From Prescottella equi (GTDB lineage: Bacteria > Actinomycetota > Actinomycetes > Mycobacteriales > Mycobacteriaceae): a stretch of 64,000 nt of DNA. Numbering within the stretch: the stretch's first letter is position 1; every line of letters starts with the position of its first letter. Below the pieces are notes generated by a model, which ran no database searches, was not told where the DNA came from, and saw only the letters and a list, made by a program, of their open reading frames with translations. The translations under genes were made by a program, and so were the position numbers. Positions 54,006 to 63,427 of the stretch are shown here, one piece after another. The stretch spans positions 1-64,000 of the forward strand of contig NZ_JAIVAH010000033.1 of assembly GCF_020171745.1 (NCBI RefSeq). Reading direction: 5' to 3'.

Positions 54006-54093
54006 CCCGTCATGCTCGCCGCCCTGGAGCGGGTTTCGACGGGCTCACCCGGATCTGTGGATAGCCGCGACGGTTATCCACAACCCCCCGAAC

Positions 54094-54144
54094 GGCCGAA
54101 TGTCACATGCGTTCAGTCCAACTGAACGCATGTGACATTCGGCC
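54094..54144. repeat. Perfect 51-bp palindromic element, copy 3
   Basis: Identical to copy 2 (24-base arms, CCA loop). It lies 17 bases after the stop of the minus-strand arabinosyltransferase gene and upstream of the AbiEi/DUF559-type gene, so it could end the arabinosyltransferase transcript. Confidence 0.9.
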
Positions 54145-54161
54145 AAACAGGCCAAACGGGT

Positions 54162-57100
54162 TTACGGCTCGTACACCCTCATGGTGCCCGGCGACCAGAG
54201 GCCGGAGCGGGTGACCTGCTGGGTCTCGACGGTGACGGGCTGGGCATTGGGGTAGTGCCGGTCGTACCGTTCGAGCGAGCCCCAGTCCCGGCCCCAGTCG
54301 TGGTTCAGGTAGGTCGGGATGGCGGTGGCGCTGGCGAGCATCTCGGTCCAGCCGAGCGGGCCGCCGTTCTCGAGGGACTGCCAGGTGTCGGTGGAGCTGA
54401 CCGCGAGGGGCCGGTCCGGCAGGATCCGGTACTCGGGCATCTCGGCGACGCCGTTGAGGTGGTCGAACGGGCGCTGGCACGGGAACTGCAGTCCGACGGC
54501 CCAGTCCAGCAGGACGGGCTGCTGGGTGCCGACGACGGTACCGAGCGACTCGAGCTTCGGCACGCGCGGCGGCGTGAAGGCGAGCCACTGGTCGCCGGTG
54601 AGGTTCGGGTCGCTGGCGCTGATCCGCACGACGTCGGTGTCGGCGGGCAGTTCGTCGAGCGGGACGCGCAGGTTCCGCCACGACGGGGCGGGGCCGATGT
54701 CGCGGGGCACGTAGGTGCCCTGGATGTCGACGGTGCCGTCGGCCTGCCGCTTGCCGTATTCGACGACGAGGGCCTGGCCGTAGTTGGTCTGTCCGCTGAT
54801 CTGGTCGACGGAGAAGATGCGGCCGGCGGCCGACAGCACGATGAGCGGCGCGTCGTCGCTGCGTTCGGGCAGCTGGTACCAGCTGGAGACGACCGAGGCC
54901 GACTGCTGGATGCCGTCCTGGTAGCTGCCGAGGACGGGGGTGCGGGCCGGGTCGAGCCCGAACGGCAGTTTGACGGTGCTGCCGTTGATGCCGAGCGCGC
55001 CGACGCCGCCGGTGGTGCCGGAGCCGGAGCCGGTCTCGAAGCTGGGCCCGATGCTCTGGCTGTCGGTGTTGCCCATGCCGGCCTTGACCTCGACGAAGTC
55101 GGCGGTCAGGTCGTCGGGCACACCGTTGGGGGTGAAGCCGACGGGCTTGCTGCCGCCGAGGGGGTCGTTCGGGTCGGCGAGCGGGTTGGCGGGGTCGGCG
55201 ATCGGGGTGAGGGCGCCCGCGTTGGGGTTCGATTCGACGAGCACGTCGTCGGCGAGACCGCACGACCTGCCGGCGAGTGCCTCGACGTTGGAGCGGCCCA
55301 GCGAGTACGCCGGGTACTGCGACACGGCGCCCTTGAGCATCGACAGGACCTCGAACAGCACCATGGCGCCGGCGATGACGGTGAGCGGTGCGGCCGCGAA
55401 CTTGCGGATCCGTCGGCCCTTGGCGGTGCCGGGCTTCTCCGGTGGCGGCGCATAGCCCTCACGCAGGTACTGCCAGGCGACGAGCGCGACGGACAGGCCG
55501 AACAGCGCCAGGAACAGGGTGCTGGATTCGCGGCCGCTCATCTGGACGGTCTTGTCGAACCACGGCACGCCGTAGCTGGAGACGTACCAGTAGCCGTTGA
55601 TGCCGGAGAACGACAGCGCCAGCACGAACAGCAGTCCGGCGAGGAACATCGTGCGGTTGCGGCGGGAGCGCAGCGCGCTCGCGGACACGACGACGGCGGT
55701 CAGCGCGGCCAGGGAGCCGGCGATGCCCGCATAGGCCCCGAAGTGGTGGGTCCACTTCGTGGGGTTGAACATCATGAAGAACATCGTTCCGAAGACGATG
55801 CCCATCAGACGCCACGACGGTCCGGCCGCGACGCCGGGGATCCGCTTGCGGCGCAGGAACACGAACAGCACCGTGAACAGGCACAGCAGCATCGTCAGGA
55901 AGGCGAAGCGGCGGGCCAGCGAGCCGTCGGTGGTCTGGACGAACAGGAAGTAGTAGCGCTGGTAGTCCTGGAACCACTCGAGGTTCGGGCCGATGATGGT
56001 GCGGACGCGGGTGGCCTCCATGACGGCCGCCCACGTCTGGTCGGCGAACACGGCGACCAGCACCAGCGTGCCCGCCGCGGCGAGCGGCAGCAGCTGCGAG
56101 AAGGTGCCGACCTCGCGGCGGCGCCGGACGATGAGCCGGGTGATGGGGCGCAGGCCGGCCAGCAGGGCGGCGATACACATCAGACCGGTCGGGGCGGCGG
56201 CGAGCGTGAACGCGCCGATGAGGGCGGCGATCGCGGCGGGCAGCAGACGTCGGGTCGCGATGGCGCGTTCGATCGAGCACCACGTCAGCAGCGCGCCGAC
56301 GGCGACGATCGGTTCGGGGCGCAGGCCGTTGTTGTAGGGCAGCCAGAACGCGAGGAAGACCAGTCCACCGGTCCACAGGGCGACCCGGTTGTGGCGCACC
56401 GCGCGGCCCAGGCGCGGCAGCACCTCGCGGCTGATGACCATCCAGCACAGGATCGCGGCGAGTAGCGCGGGCAGGCGCATCCACGGGCTCGCGGTGGAGA
56501 TCTTCGCCATGAGGGCGAGGACGTCGTAGTACCAGCCGAACGGCGCCTCGGGGACGCCGAACCAGCGGAAGTAGTTGGCCATGTAGCCCGAGTGCTCGGA
56601 CGCGCGGGCCATCGTGAGCAGGTAGCCGTCGTCGGCGGTGTTGGCGCCGAAGAAGTGCCAGCCGACGAGGGTGCCGACGACGACGCCGTCGACCGCGGTG
56701 ACCTTCCACCAGCGGGCCGGCAGGAAGCGGCGGGCCCGGCGGCCGTCCGCGCCGTCGAGGCGGTGCAGCGCGACCAGCGAGATCAGGGTGGCGAGGATCG
56801 CGCCGATCATCGCGATCAGCTTGACCGGCGTCGGGCTCGACGAGAACCGGGAGTCGATGTCCATCGAGAACTGCAGACCGGGGACGGTCTTGCCGGCGAG
56901 GTCGGTGAAGATACCGACGACCTGCGGCCGGTAGTCGAACATCATCTCGCCGACGAGGGGCTTGCCGTCGTCGTCGGTGAGGCCGACGAACTCGGCGGTG
57001 GTGCCGTTCACGTCGGATGCGATCGAGATCTCGGTGCAGCCGGATTCGACGTCGTCGCGCGACGCGGTGGCGATGACGACGTTCCGGTTGAGGACGTCGA

Positions 57101-57482
57101 CGGACTCGCTGGACACGCGCACGAACATCGCGTTGACGGGCGCGTCCTCGCCCTGGGGCGGCGCGGTGGCGAGCAGGATGCCGCCGGCGTCGGGCATCTC
57201 GGCGACGGCCCGGCAGGGGATCGTCGCGGACAGCGACGTCGGCACCTGCGACATCAGCGGCGCCTCCACGTTGGCGGCGACGCCGTTCTCGGGCCACGAC
57301 ACGCTCGCCGCGGTCTGGGTGACCGGCAGGAACGGTGTCGCGAGCGCCAGCAGCAGGCCGATCAGGCCGGTGACCATTGCGATCAGCCGAGCGTTGCGGA
57401 GGTCCGCTTTTCGGGGTCGGGAAGCCGGCGGTACGTCGCCGGCTTCGGGTCCGGGCGCGGGAACTGTCACAACGTCGGGCAC
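54162..57482 (-). CDS. Arabinosyltransferase, EmbB-like (second of two)
   Basis: A 1106-residue GT-C membrane enzyme that transfers arabinofuranose from decaprenylphosphoryl-arabinose to growing arabinan. One helix near the N-terminus is followed by a periplasmic domain (about 55-215), a bundle of helices (to about 720), and a C-terminal carbohydrate-binding domain. ANTADDGYLLTMAR near residue 284 carries the catalytic aspartate and the methionine corresponding to EmbB Met306, the site linked to ethambutol resistance in M. tuberculosis. The following GYMANYFRWFGVPEAPFGWYYD is EmbB-like (given here in part: NYFRWFGVPEAPFGWYY). Start GTG at 57482. It lies 73 bases after the first copy in the same operon. 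Confidence 0.93.
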   Translation of the reverse strand: MPDVVTVPAPGPEAGDVPPASRPRKADLRNARLIAMVTGLIGLLLALATPFLPVTQTAASVSWPENGVAANVEAPLMSQVPTSLSATIPCRAVAEMPDAGGILLATAPPQGEDAPVNAMFVRVSSESVDVLNRNVVIATASRDDVESGCTEISIASDVNGTTAEFVGLTDDDGKPLVGEMMFDYRPQVVGIFTDLAGKTVPGLQFSMDIDSRFSSSPTPVKLIAMIGAILATLISLVALHRLDGADGRRARRFLPARWWKVTAVDGVVVGTLVGWHFFGANTADDGYLLTMARASEHSGYMANYFRWFGVPEAPFGWYYDVLALMAKISTASPWMRLPALLAAILCWMVISREVLPRLGRAVRHNRVALWTGGLVFLAFWLPYNNGLRPEPIVAVGALLTWCSIERAIATRRLLPAAIAALIGAFTLAAAPTGLMCIAALLAGLRPITRLIVRRRREVGTFSQLLPLAAAGTLVLVAVFADQTWAAVMEATRVRTIIGPNLEWFQDYQRYYFLFVQTTDGSLARRFAFLTMLLCLFTVLFVFLRRKRIPGVAAGPSWRLMGIVFGTMFFMMFNPTKWTHHFGAYAGIAGSLAALTAVVVSASALRSRRNRTMFLAGLLFVLALSFSGINGYWYVSSYGVPWFDKTVQMSGRESSTLFLALFGLSVALVAWQYLREGYAPPPEKPGTAKGRRIRKFAAAPLTVIAGAMVLFEVLSMLKGAVSQYPAYSLGRSNVEALAGRSCGLADDVLVESNPNAGALTPIADPANPLADPNDPLGGSKPVGFTPNGVPDDLTADFVEVKAGMGNTDSQSIGPSFETGSGSGTTGGVGALGINGSTVKLPFGLDPARTPVLGSYQDGIQQSASVVSSWYQLPERSDDAPLIVLSAAGRIFSVDQISGQTNYGQALVVEYGKRQADGTVDIQGTYVPRDIGPAPSWRNLRVPLDELPADTDVVRISASDPNLTGDQWLAFTPPRVPKLESLGTVVGTQQPVLLDWAVGLQFPCQRPFDHLNGVAEMPEYRILPDRPLAVSSTDTWQSLENGGPLGWTEMLASATAIPTYLNHDWGRDWGSLERYDRHYPNAQPVTVETQQVTRSGLWSPGTMRVYEP

Positions 57483-57555
57483 GGTGATCGATCGTAGGCG
57501 AGATGCTTTCGTTATCCGAACGAGGTCACCGGCTCTCAGTTACTTCACAGGCTGG

Positions 57556-60500
57556 TCAGGCGGGTGGCGTCTCCCGGATCGGGCCGGGTGACCACAGCCC
57601 GGAGCGGGTGACCTGCTCGACGTCGACCTGCGCGGGCTGCGCCGATTCGACGATCGGGGTGAATCGTTCGAGGGAACCCCAGTCCCGCCGCCAGTCGCCG
57701 TCCAGGTAGGTCGGGATGGTCTCGGCGTTCAGCAGCAGCGACGTCCAGCCGAGCGGTCCGCCGCCGATCGCGTCCTGCCACGCGTTGGTCGCCTGGGCGC
57801 CCACGCGGTCGGGCAGGATGCGGTACTCGGGGACCTCGGCGACGCCGTCCTTGTGGTCGAACGGACGCTGGCACGGGAAGGCCAGGCCCACCGACCAGTC
57901 GAGCAGCACCGGCGCGCTGCTGCCGACCACGGTCTGCAGGGTCTGCATGTGCGGCACGCGCGGCGGGGTGACGGCGAGCCACTGGTCCGGCGCGAGCCCG
58001 GTGTCGGACGCGACGAGCCGGACGGCGTTCGCGCCGGCAGGCAGCTGGTCGAGCGGCACCCGCAGGTTCCGCCACGACGGTGCGGGCCCGATGTCGATGG
58101 GTGCGATGCGGCCGAGGGCCTCGACGCTGCCGTCGGCCTGCCGCGTGCCGTATTCGACGTCGAGGAGCTGGCCGTCGGTGACGATGCCGTCGGGGTCGAC
58201 GGAGTGGATGCGTCCGGCGGCCGCGATCGTGAGGATCGGGGCGTCGTCGCTGCGGTCGGGGAGGCCGTACCAGCCGGTGACCAGTTCGGAGGTTTCCTGC
58301 GCGCCGGACTGGTAGCTGCCGAGTACCGGGGTGGTGGACGGCGACAGCCCGAACGGCAGCGACACCGAGCTGCCGTTGACGCCGGTGGACGCCTCGGTGC
58401 CGCCGCCCGTGCCGGCCCCGGTTCCGGTGGTGGTCTGGCCCGAATCGGAGTCGGCGTCGACGGAGTTGGCGCCGCCGGTCGCGACGGCCTCCTTGTCGGC
58501 GGTCAGGTCGCGGGCGACGCCGTTCGCGGTGAAGCCGGTCGACTCGGTCGCGCCGAACGCGCCGGCGCCCGCGAGGTCGGTCGGCTGGTCCAGTAGCCGC
58601 AGCACGGAGGCGTTCGTGTCGTCCTCGACGAGGACGTAGTCGGCGAGCGCGCACGAGTTGCCGGTCGCCGAACGCAGGTTCGCGTGCGCGATCGAGTACG
58701 ACGGGTACTGCGCGACGGCGCCCTTGAGGAGCGAGAGCACCTCGAACAGCACGACGGCGGCCGCGGCCAGTGTCAGCGGTGCGGGTGACCAGCGGCGGAT
58801 ACGGGCGAGCCGACCGTTGCCGTTGGGCGCGGTGTCCGTGGCGTCCTTCGCATTCTTGGCCCGCTCGTAGGGCTCGCGAATGTGGTACCAGGCGGCGAGC
58901 AGCAGCGTGAGCACGGTCAGCCCGAGCAGCGCGGTGGCGAAACTCTTGCCGCCGATGGACGGCGGCTTGTCCCACCAGGGGACGCCGAAGCTGGACACGT
59001 ACCACCAGCCGTTGGGCCCGGTGAACGACATCGTGAGGATGAACAGCACCGCCGCGGCGAACAGTGTGCGGTTGCGCTTGGAGCGCAGGCTGGCGCCGGC
59101 GACGGCGACGGCTGCGAGGGCGGCGACGGATCCGGCCAGGCCCGCGTACACGCCGAAGTGGTGGGTCCACTTCGTCGGGGTGAAGCTCATCAGCAGCAGT
59201 GACGCGAAGATGATGCCGAGGATGCGGCGGGACGGCCCGGTCGCGGTGCCGGGGATCTTTCCGCCGCGGCGCAGCAGCATCAGGATGCACACGATCAGGC
59301 ACAGCAGCATCGCGAAGACCGCGAAGCGGCGGGCCAGCGAGCCGTCGGGCGAGATGTTGAGCAGCGCGTCCCAGCGCACCCGCTCGTCGAACCAGGCGAC
59401 GTTGGGGCCGACGGCGGTGCGCACCCGCGTCGCCTCGAGCACCGAGGCGAGGGTCTGGTCGGCGAACACGGCGACCAGCACGACGGTGCCGGACGCGAGG
59501 ATCGGCGCGATCTGGCCGAAGACGCCGACCTTCGGGGCGCGCCGGACCGCGATCTGCACGATCGACCGGGCGCCGGCGATCAGCGCGGCGATCGCGATCA
59601 GCCCGGACGGTCCGGCGGCGAGGGAGAACGCGGCGATCAGCACCGCGACGGCGGCGGGCAGCATTCGTCCGGTCGCGATCGCGCGTTCGATCGAGCACCA
59701 GGTGAGCAGCGCGCCGAGCGCGATGATCGGTTCGGGGCGCAGGCCGTTGTCGAACGGCAGCCAGAACGCCAGGAACACCAGACCCGCGGTCCACATCGCG
59801 ACGGTGTTGCGGCGGACCATCCGGCCGAGGCGGGGGATCACCTCGCGGCTGATGATCATCCAGCAGAGGATGCCGGCGATCAGCGCGGGCAGGCGCATCC
59901 ACATGCTGGCGGTGCTCACCTTCGTGAACAGCACGAGCACGTCGTAGTACCAGCCGAAGGGCGCCTCGGGGACACCGAACCAGCGGAAGTAGTTCGCCAT
60001 GTAGCCGGCGTGCTCGGAGACGCGGGCCATGTTGAGCAGGTAGCCGTCGTCGGACGTGTTGGCGCCGATGACGTGCCACACCAGCAGGCCGCCGATCACG
60101 ACCGCGTCGATGCCAGTGAATCGCCACCAGCGGGCGGGCAGGAAGCGGCGGGTGCGGCGGCCGTCGACGCCGTCGAGGCGGTGCAGTGCGACCAGCGAGA
60201 CGATCGTGGCGAGCACCGCGCCGATCATCGCGACCAGCTTGATCAGGGTGGGGCTCGACGAGAACCGGGAGTCGAGGTCGGCGCGGACGTCGAGACCGGC
60301 GGGCGGGGTGCCCTTCAGGTCGGTGAAGACGCCCACCATCTGCGGGCGGACGTCGCCGTCGACGACGGTCGCCTCCTGGTCGGGGAGGCCGGCGACCGCG
60401 GCGGTGGTGCCCTGCGGGTCGGACGTGACGACGATCTCGGTGCAGCCCTGCAGGTCGTCGACGGGCACCGAGAGCAGTGCGGTGTCGCGCAGGATCGCCC

Positions 60501-60879
60501 GCAGCCGGGCGGGTTCACCGTTCGACGCGGCGTCCACCTTGATCACGAGGCCGTCGGCCTCGACGCGCCCGGCGGACGTCGGTGCCGTCGCGACGAGTGC
60601 GCCGCCGTTCTCCGTCAGCTGCCCGACGGCGCTGCACGGGATGCTCACGTTCAGCTGCTGCGGCGTGTAGGAGACGAGCGGCGCCTCGACGCTGGTGAGG
60701 CTGCCGTTCTGGGGCCAGCTGATCGATGCCGCGTCCTGCTGGACGGGCAGGAACGGGGTGGCGATCGCGAGGATCGCGCCGAGTAGGCCGGTGACGATCG
60801 CGACGAGGCGGGCGGTTCGAACCCCGCGCGCCTTGGCGCTCGAGTCGACCTGGGCGGGGGCTGTCACGTCGTCTGGCAC
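57556..60879 (-). CDS. Arabinosyltransferase, EmbB-like (first of two)
   Basis: A 1107-residue paralogue of the enzyme encoded at 54162, with the same layout: an N-terminal helix (LVAIVTGLLGAILAIATPF), a periplasmic domain with cysteines at IPCSAVG and LQGCTEI, a helix bundle, and a large C-terminal domain. NTSDDGYLLNMAR at about residues 275-287 holds the catalytic aspartates 277/278 and the EmbB Met306 equivalent. Both copies look EmbB-like in this segment, so I do not assign embA, embB or embC. The GTG start is 28 bases after the stop of the upstream glycosyltransferase gene, indicating one operon of three genes. Confidence 0.93.
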   Translation of the reverse strand: MPDDVTAPAQVDSSAKARGVRTARLVAIVTGLLGAILAIATPFLPVQQDAASISWPQNGSLTSVEAPLVSYTPQQLNVSIPCSAVGQLTENGGALVATAPTSAGRVEADGLVIKVDAASNGEPARLRAILRDTALLSVPVDDLQGCTEIVVTSDPQGTTAAVAGLPDQEATVVDGDVRPQMVGVFTDLKGTPPAGLDVRADLDSRFSSSPTLIKLVAMIGAVLATIVSLVALHRLDGVDGRRTRRFLPARWWRFTGIDAVVIGGLLVWHVIGANTSDDGYLLNMARVSEHAGYMANYFRWFGVPEAPFGWYYDVLVLFTKVSTASMWMRLPALIAGILCWMIISREVIPRLGRMVRRNTVAMWTAGLVFLAFWLPFDNGLRPEPIIALGALLTWCSIERAIATGRMLPAAVAVLIAAFSLAAGPSGLIAIAALIAGARSIVQIAVRRAPKVGVFGQIAPILASGTVVLVAVFADQTLASVLEATRVRTAVGPNVAWFDERVRWDALLNISPDGSLARRFAVFAMLLCLIVCILMLLRRGGKIPGTATGPSRRILGIIFASLLLMSFTPTKWTHHFGVYAGLAGSVAALAAVAVAGASLRSKRNRTLFAAAVLFILTMSFTGPNGWWYVSSFGVPWWDKPPSIGGKSFATALLGLTVLTLLLAAWYHIREPYERAKNAKDATDTAPNGNGRLARIRRWSPAPLTLAAAAVVLFEVLSLLKGAVAQYPSYSIAHANLRSATGNSCALADYVLVEDDTNASVLRLLDQPTDLAGAGAFGATESTGFTANGVARDLTADKEAVATGGANSVDADSDSGQTTTGTGAGTGGGTEASTGVNGSSVSLPFGLSPSTTPVLGSYQSGAQETSELVTGWYGLPDRSDDAPILTIAAAGRIHSVDPDGIVTDGQLLDVEYGTRQADGSVEALGRIAPIDIGPAPSWRNLRVPLDQLPAGANAVRLVASDTGLAPDQWLAVTPPRVPHMQTLQTVVGSSAPVLLDWSVGLAFPCQRPFDHKDGVAEVPEYRILPDRVGAQATNAWQDAIGGGPLGWTSLLLNAETIPTYLDGDWRRDWGSLERFTPIVESAQPAQVDVEQVTRSGLWSPGPIRETPPA

Positions 60880-60907
60880 GAGACTCGACTCTAGGTGAGC
60901 GCGCGGG

Positions 60908-62716
60908 TCACGTCAGATTCCGCACGTCCCACAGCCAGACGCCGTCCACCCAGCGGCCGTCGACGCCGAGGAGCCGTTCGATGGTGGTGTGCAACGCCTG
61001 CTGGTTCTTCCCCGGCGGCAGCACCACGACGTCGGCGTTCCAGAACCGCAGGTCGGCGAGTGCGGTGGCGCGGGTGGCATCGTCGATCGCCGGCACCGAG
61101 CCGGTGCCCTGCGTCTTGGCGAGCAGCAGCGCGGTGGGGCGGTCGTCGGGGCCGTACTTGCCCTTGTCCTCGGGGCCGGCGGGGCCGACGAAGTAGCCGC
61201 CCGCGATCGGATAGCCGAATCTCTGCCCCACCTGCCACTGCAGCGCCTTGGCGTCCTCGGGCCGGGGGAGGGGGACGGTGACGACGGATCCGTCGGACAC
61301 GTAGGAGCGCCAGGTGCCGTCGGCGAAGAACGCCGGCACCGGGGCGCGGTGCGCGACCTCGAGCGGGGCCGGGGCGAGCGGCAGCAGCGAGACGGCGAGC
61401 CAGCCCAGCCACAACAGGGTGGTGGAGCGCTGGCCGACGCGTCCGGCCGCGATGGCCCGGTCGGTGCCGAGCGCGAGGAGGATCGCGATGGCGGGGATGC
61501 AGCCCATCGCGAAGCGGGACTCGAGGACCGATTCGAGCAGCGGCAGCTTCGCGAACAGCGTCCACGGCAGCGTGATCCCGGTGTCGGTGTGCGCGACGGT
61601 CAGTTCCACGCCGAGCGAGAGGACACCCATCACCGCGACGGTCGCGGCGGCGGCGCGGGCCATCGGCACGCGCCACAGCCAGATCGCGGTCATCGCGACG
61701 AGCAGCAGCAGCGGCCAGCCGAAGAATGCGTTCTCCTCGGTGGCGTTCATCGACAGGCCGACCGCGGAGCCGGGATCACCGGCGAGGGACTGGGTGGGGA
61801 AGCGGGTGAAGGCGTTGACGTCGTTGCCGACCGGGCCGTGCTCGATCGAGTGGTAGCTCTGCGGACCGAGGAACTGCCACCACAGCGGGAGCGCGACGAT
61901 CGCGAGTGCGACGCCGCCGGCGACGCACAGACCCTTGAAGCCGCGCTTGGCCGCGGCGATCGCCGCGCCGGGGTGCGATGCGCCGTAGGCGATCCCGAAG
62001 ACCACGAACGCCATCGAATAGATCAGCAGCGGCTCTTCGCCGAGGAAGATCTGGTACGCGACCGCGAGTCCGAGCAGCACGCCGTTGCGGATCGGGCGTT
62101 CGCCGCTCGCGAGTCGGATGACCAGCAGCGCGATGAACGGCAGCAGGAACAGCGCCACGAAGTTGGGGTGGCCGTTGGTGTGCGAGATCATCGCTGGCGC
62201 GAAGCCGCAGAAGACGCCGCCCACCGCTGCCGCGAACCGGGACTGCACGACGCGCCGCGACAGCACCCAGTACCAGGCGGTCGCGGTCCCGGCGAGGCCG
62301 AGCGTGAGCGCGAGCGTGAATGTCACGGTGGGGCCGAAGATCAGCGTGATCGGCGCCAGCGGGACGCTGACGCCGAACATTGCGGTGTTGGCCATCAGGT
62401 TCACGCCGAGCGGGTAGTTCTGCAGCGTGCTCGAAAGCGGATTCTCGAAGTTCGCGAGGGAGTGCGCGGTGACCGCGAAGAACCACTCCCACATCGTCTG
62501 GTCCTGGCCGCTGCGGACCAGGTAGCCGTCGCCGAGGTGTTTCCACTGGCGTCCGAGCACGAACACTGCCAGCGCGAGGAACGATGCCGCGGCGACGAAG
62601 TCGGTCGGTGTGATCCGGATCCGTCGGGCCCGGGTGGCGACCGACTGCGTCGTTGTGGTCGCCGGCGTCGCCGTGGACGACGTGGTCCCGTCTGACAGTT
62701 CCAGAATTTCGCTCAC
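60908..62716 (-). CDS. GT-C-type membrane glycosyltransferase, specificity unknown
   Basis: A 602-residue polytopic protein. A Thr-rich cytoplasmic N-terminus is followed by about eleven hydrophobic helices and a soluble C-terminal domain of about 130 residues. The first outer loop (WKHLGDGYLVRSGQDQTMWE) has acidic residues where GT-C enzymes keep their catalytic aspartate. GTATAWYWVLSRRVV, HTNGHPNFVALFLLPFI and LGEEPLLIYS are further conserved-looking stretches. The GTG start follows GGAAGGGG. It heads the operon with two arabinosyltransferases, where M. tuberculosis has aftA; it does not look like AftA to me. A role in arabinogalactan, lipoarabinomannan or another wall glycan is inferred from context only. 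Confidence 0.78.
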   Translation of the reverse strand: MSEILELSDGTTSSTATPATTTTQSVATRARRIRITPTDFVAAASFLALAVFVLGRQWKHLGDGYLVRSGQDQTMWEWFFAVTAHSLANFENPLSSTLQNYPLGVNLMANTAMFGVSVPLAPITLIFGPTVTFTLALTLGLAGTATAWYWVLSRRVVQSRFAAAVGGVFCGFAPAMISHTNGHPNFVALFLLPFIALLVIRLASGERPIRNGVLLGLAVAYQIFLGEEPLLIYSMAFVVFGIAYGASHPGAAIAAAKRGFKGLCVAGGVALAIVALPLWWQFLGPQSYHSIEHGPVGNDVNAFTRFPTQSLAGDPGSAVGLSMNATEENAFFGWPLLLLVAMTAIWLWRVPMARAAAATVAVMGVLSLGVELTVAHTDTGITLPWTLFAKLPLLESVLESRFAMGCIPAIAILLALGTDRAIAAGRVGQRSTTLLWLGWLAVSLLPLAPAPLEVAHRAPVPAFFADGTWRSYVSDGSVVTVPLPRPEDAKALQWQVGQRFGYPIAGGYFVGPAGPEDKGKYGPDDRPTALLLAKTQGTGSVPAIDDATRATALADLRFWNADVVVLPPGKNQQALHTTIERLLGVDGRWVDGVWLWDVRNLT

Positions 62717-62968
62717 ATCGCCCCTTCCGCGTTGCTGGACGGCGGGGCGTGGCGCCGCGCAGCCGTCGGTTGGCCGGAGGCGAGAATACCGCAGCTAGCT
62801 GGGTCCTACCTGTGAGAAGCGGTGGGCCCCGGGGGCGTAACGGGCATAGGGGACGACGTGGTCGGCGTTCTCGCGACGCCGGAGAGACTGCAACCAGGGG
62901 GTTGCGAATAGGGGTAGTTGGTGCAAGTCTGGGGTTGCAGGTATTACCGAACCGGAGGGATGGAACCG

Positions 62969-63427
62969 ATGGAACCGATGGACGTGATGGACCGAATCGA
63001 ACGGACGATAGAGATCGACGCCCCGGCGGCGCGGGTGTGGAAGCTCGTCAGCGAACCCGGCTGGTACATCAACGGCGAGCAGATCGTGGAGCACCGGATC
63101 GAACGTCGCGGCGAGCTGGACGTCGTGCACGATCCCGTACACGGCGAGTTCGCCTTCGCGACCGTGCAACTGGACGAACCCCGCTACGCGGCCTTCCGCT
63201 GGCTCGCCGATTCCGGTGTCGCCGACGGCCCGTCGACGCTCGTGGAGTTCACGATCGTGGAGACGTCGCCCGGCAGGGTCGCGCTGACGGTGGTCGAGAC
63301 GGGCTTTGCATCGCTGCCGGGCACCGAACTGGAGCGCCGCGAGAAGTACGACGGCAACGTGGCGGGCTGGGCGATCGAGATGGCGCTCGCGAAGGGTCAC
63401 CTGGAGGCCGTGGATGCCGTCGGGTGA
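62969..63427 (+). CDS. SRPBCC-domain protein (AHSA1 type)
   Basis: About 152 residues forming a START/SRPBCC fold (IERTIEIDAPAARVWKLVSE, WYINGEQIVEHRI, STLVEFTIVETSPGRVALTV, KYDGNVAGWAIEMALAKGHLE). Such proteins bind small hydrophobic ligands and often pair with an ArsR regulator. The start is uncertain: in-frame ATGs at 62960, 62969, 62978 and 62987 follow one another, the first two within a tandem ATGGAACCG repeat. GGAGGG at 62954 gives the best spacing to 62969. The stop overlaps the next gene by 14 bases. The 62717-62968 gap to the divergent glycosyltransferase operon should hold promoters for both directions; I could not place them. Confidence 0.88.
   Translation: MEPMDVMDRIERTIEIDAPAARVWKLVSEPGWYINGEQIVEHRIERRGELDVVHDPVHGEFAFATVQLDEPRYAAFRWLADSGVADGPSTLVEFTIVETSPGRVALTVVETGFASLPGTELERREKYDGNVAGWAIEMALAKGHLEAVDAVG

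Noticed and set aside
53028-54144. Insertion sequence or transposon formed by the two palindromes
   Set aside because: No transposase is encoded, the palindromes are identical and self-complementary rather than typical terminal inverted repeats, and I see no target-site duplication. A cassette insertion remains only a hypothesis.
54162-60879. Assigning embA, embB or embC names
   Set aside because: The two proteins are alike and both EmbB-like around the active site. Without a phylogeny the specific names are not supported.
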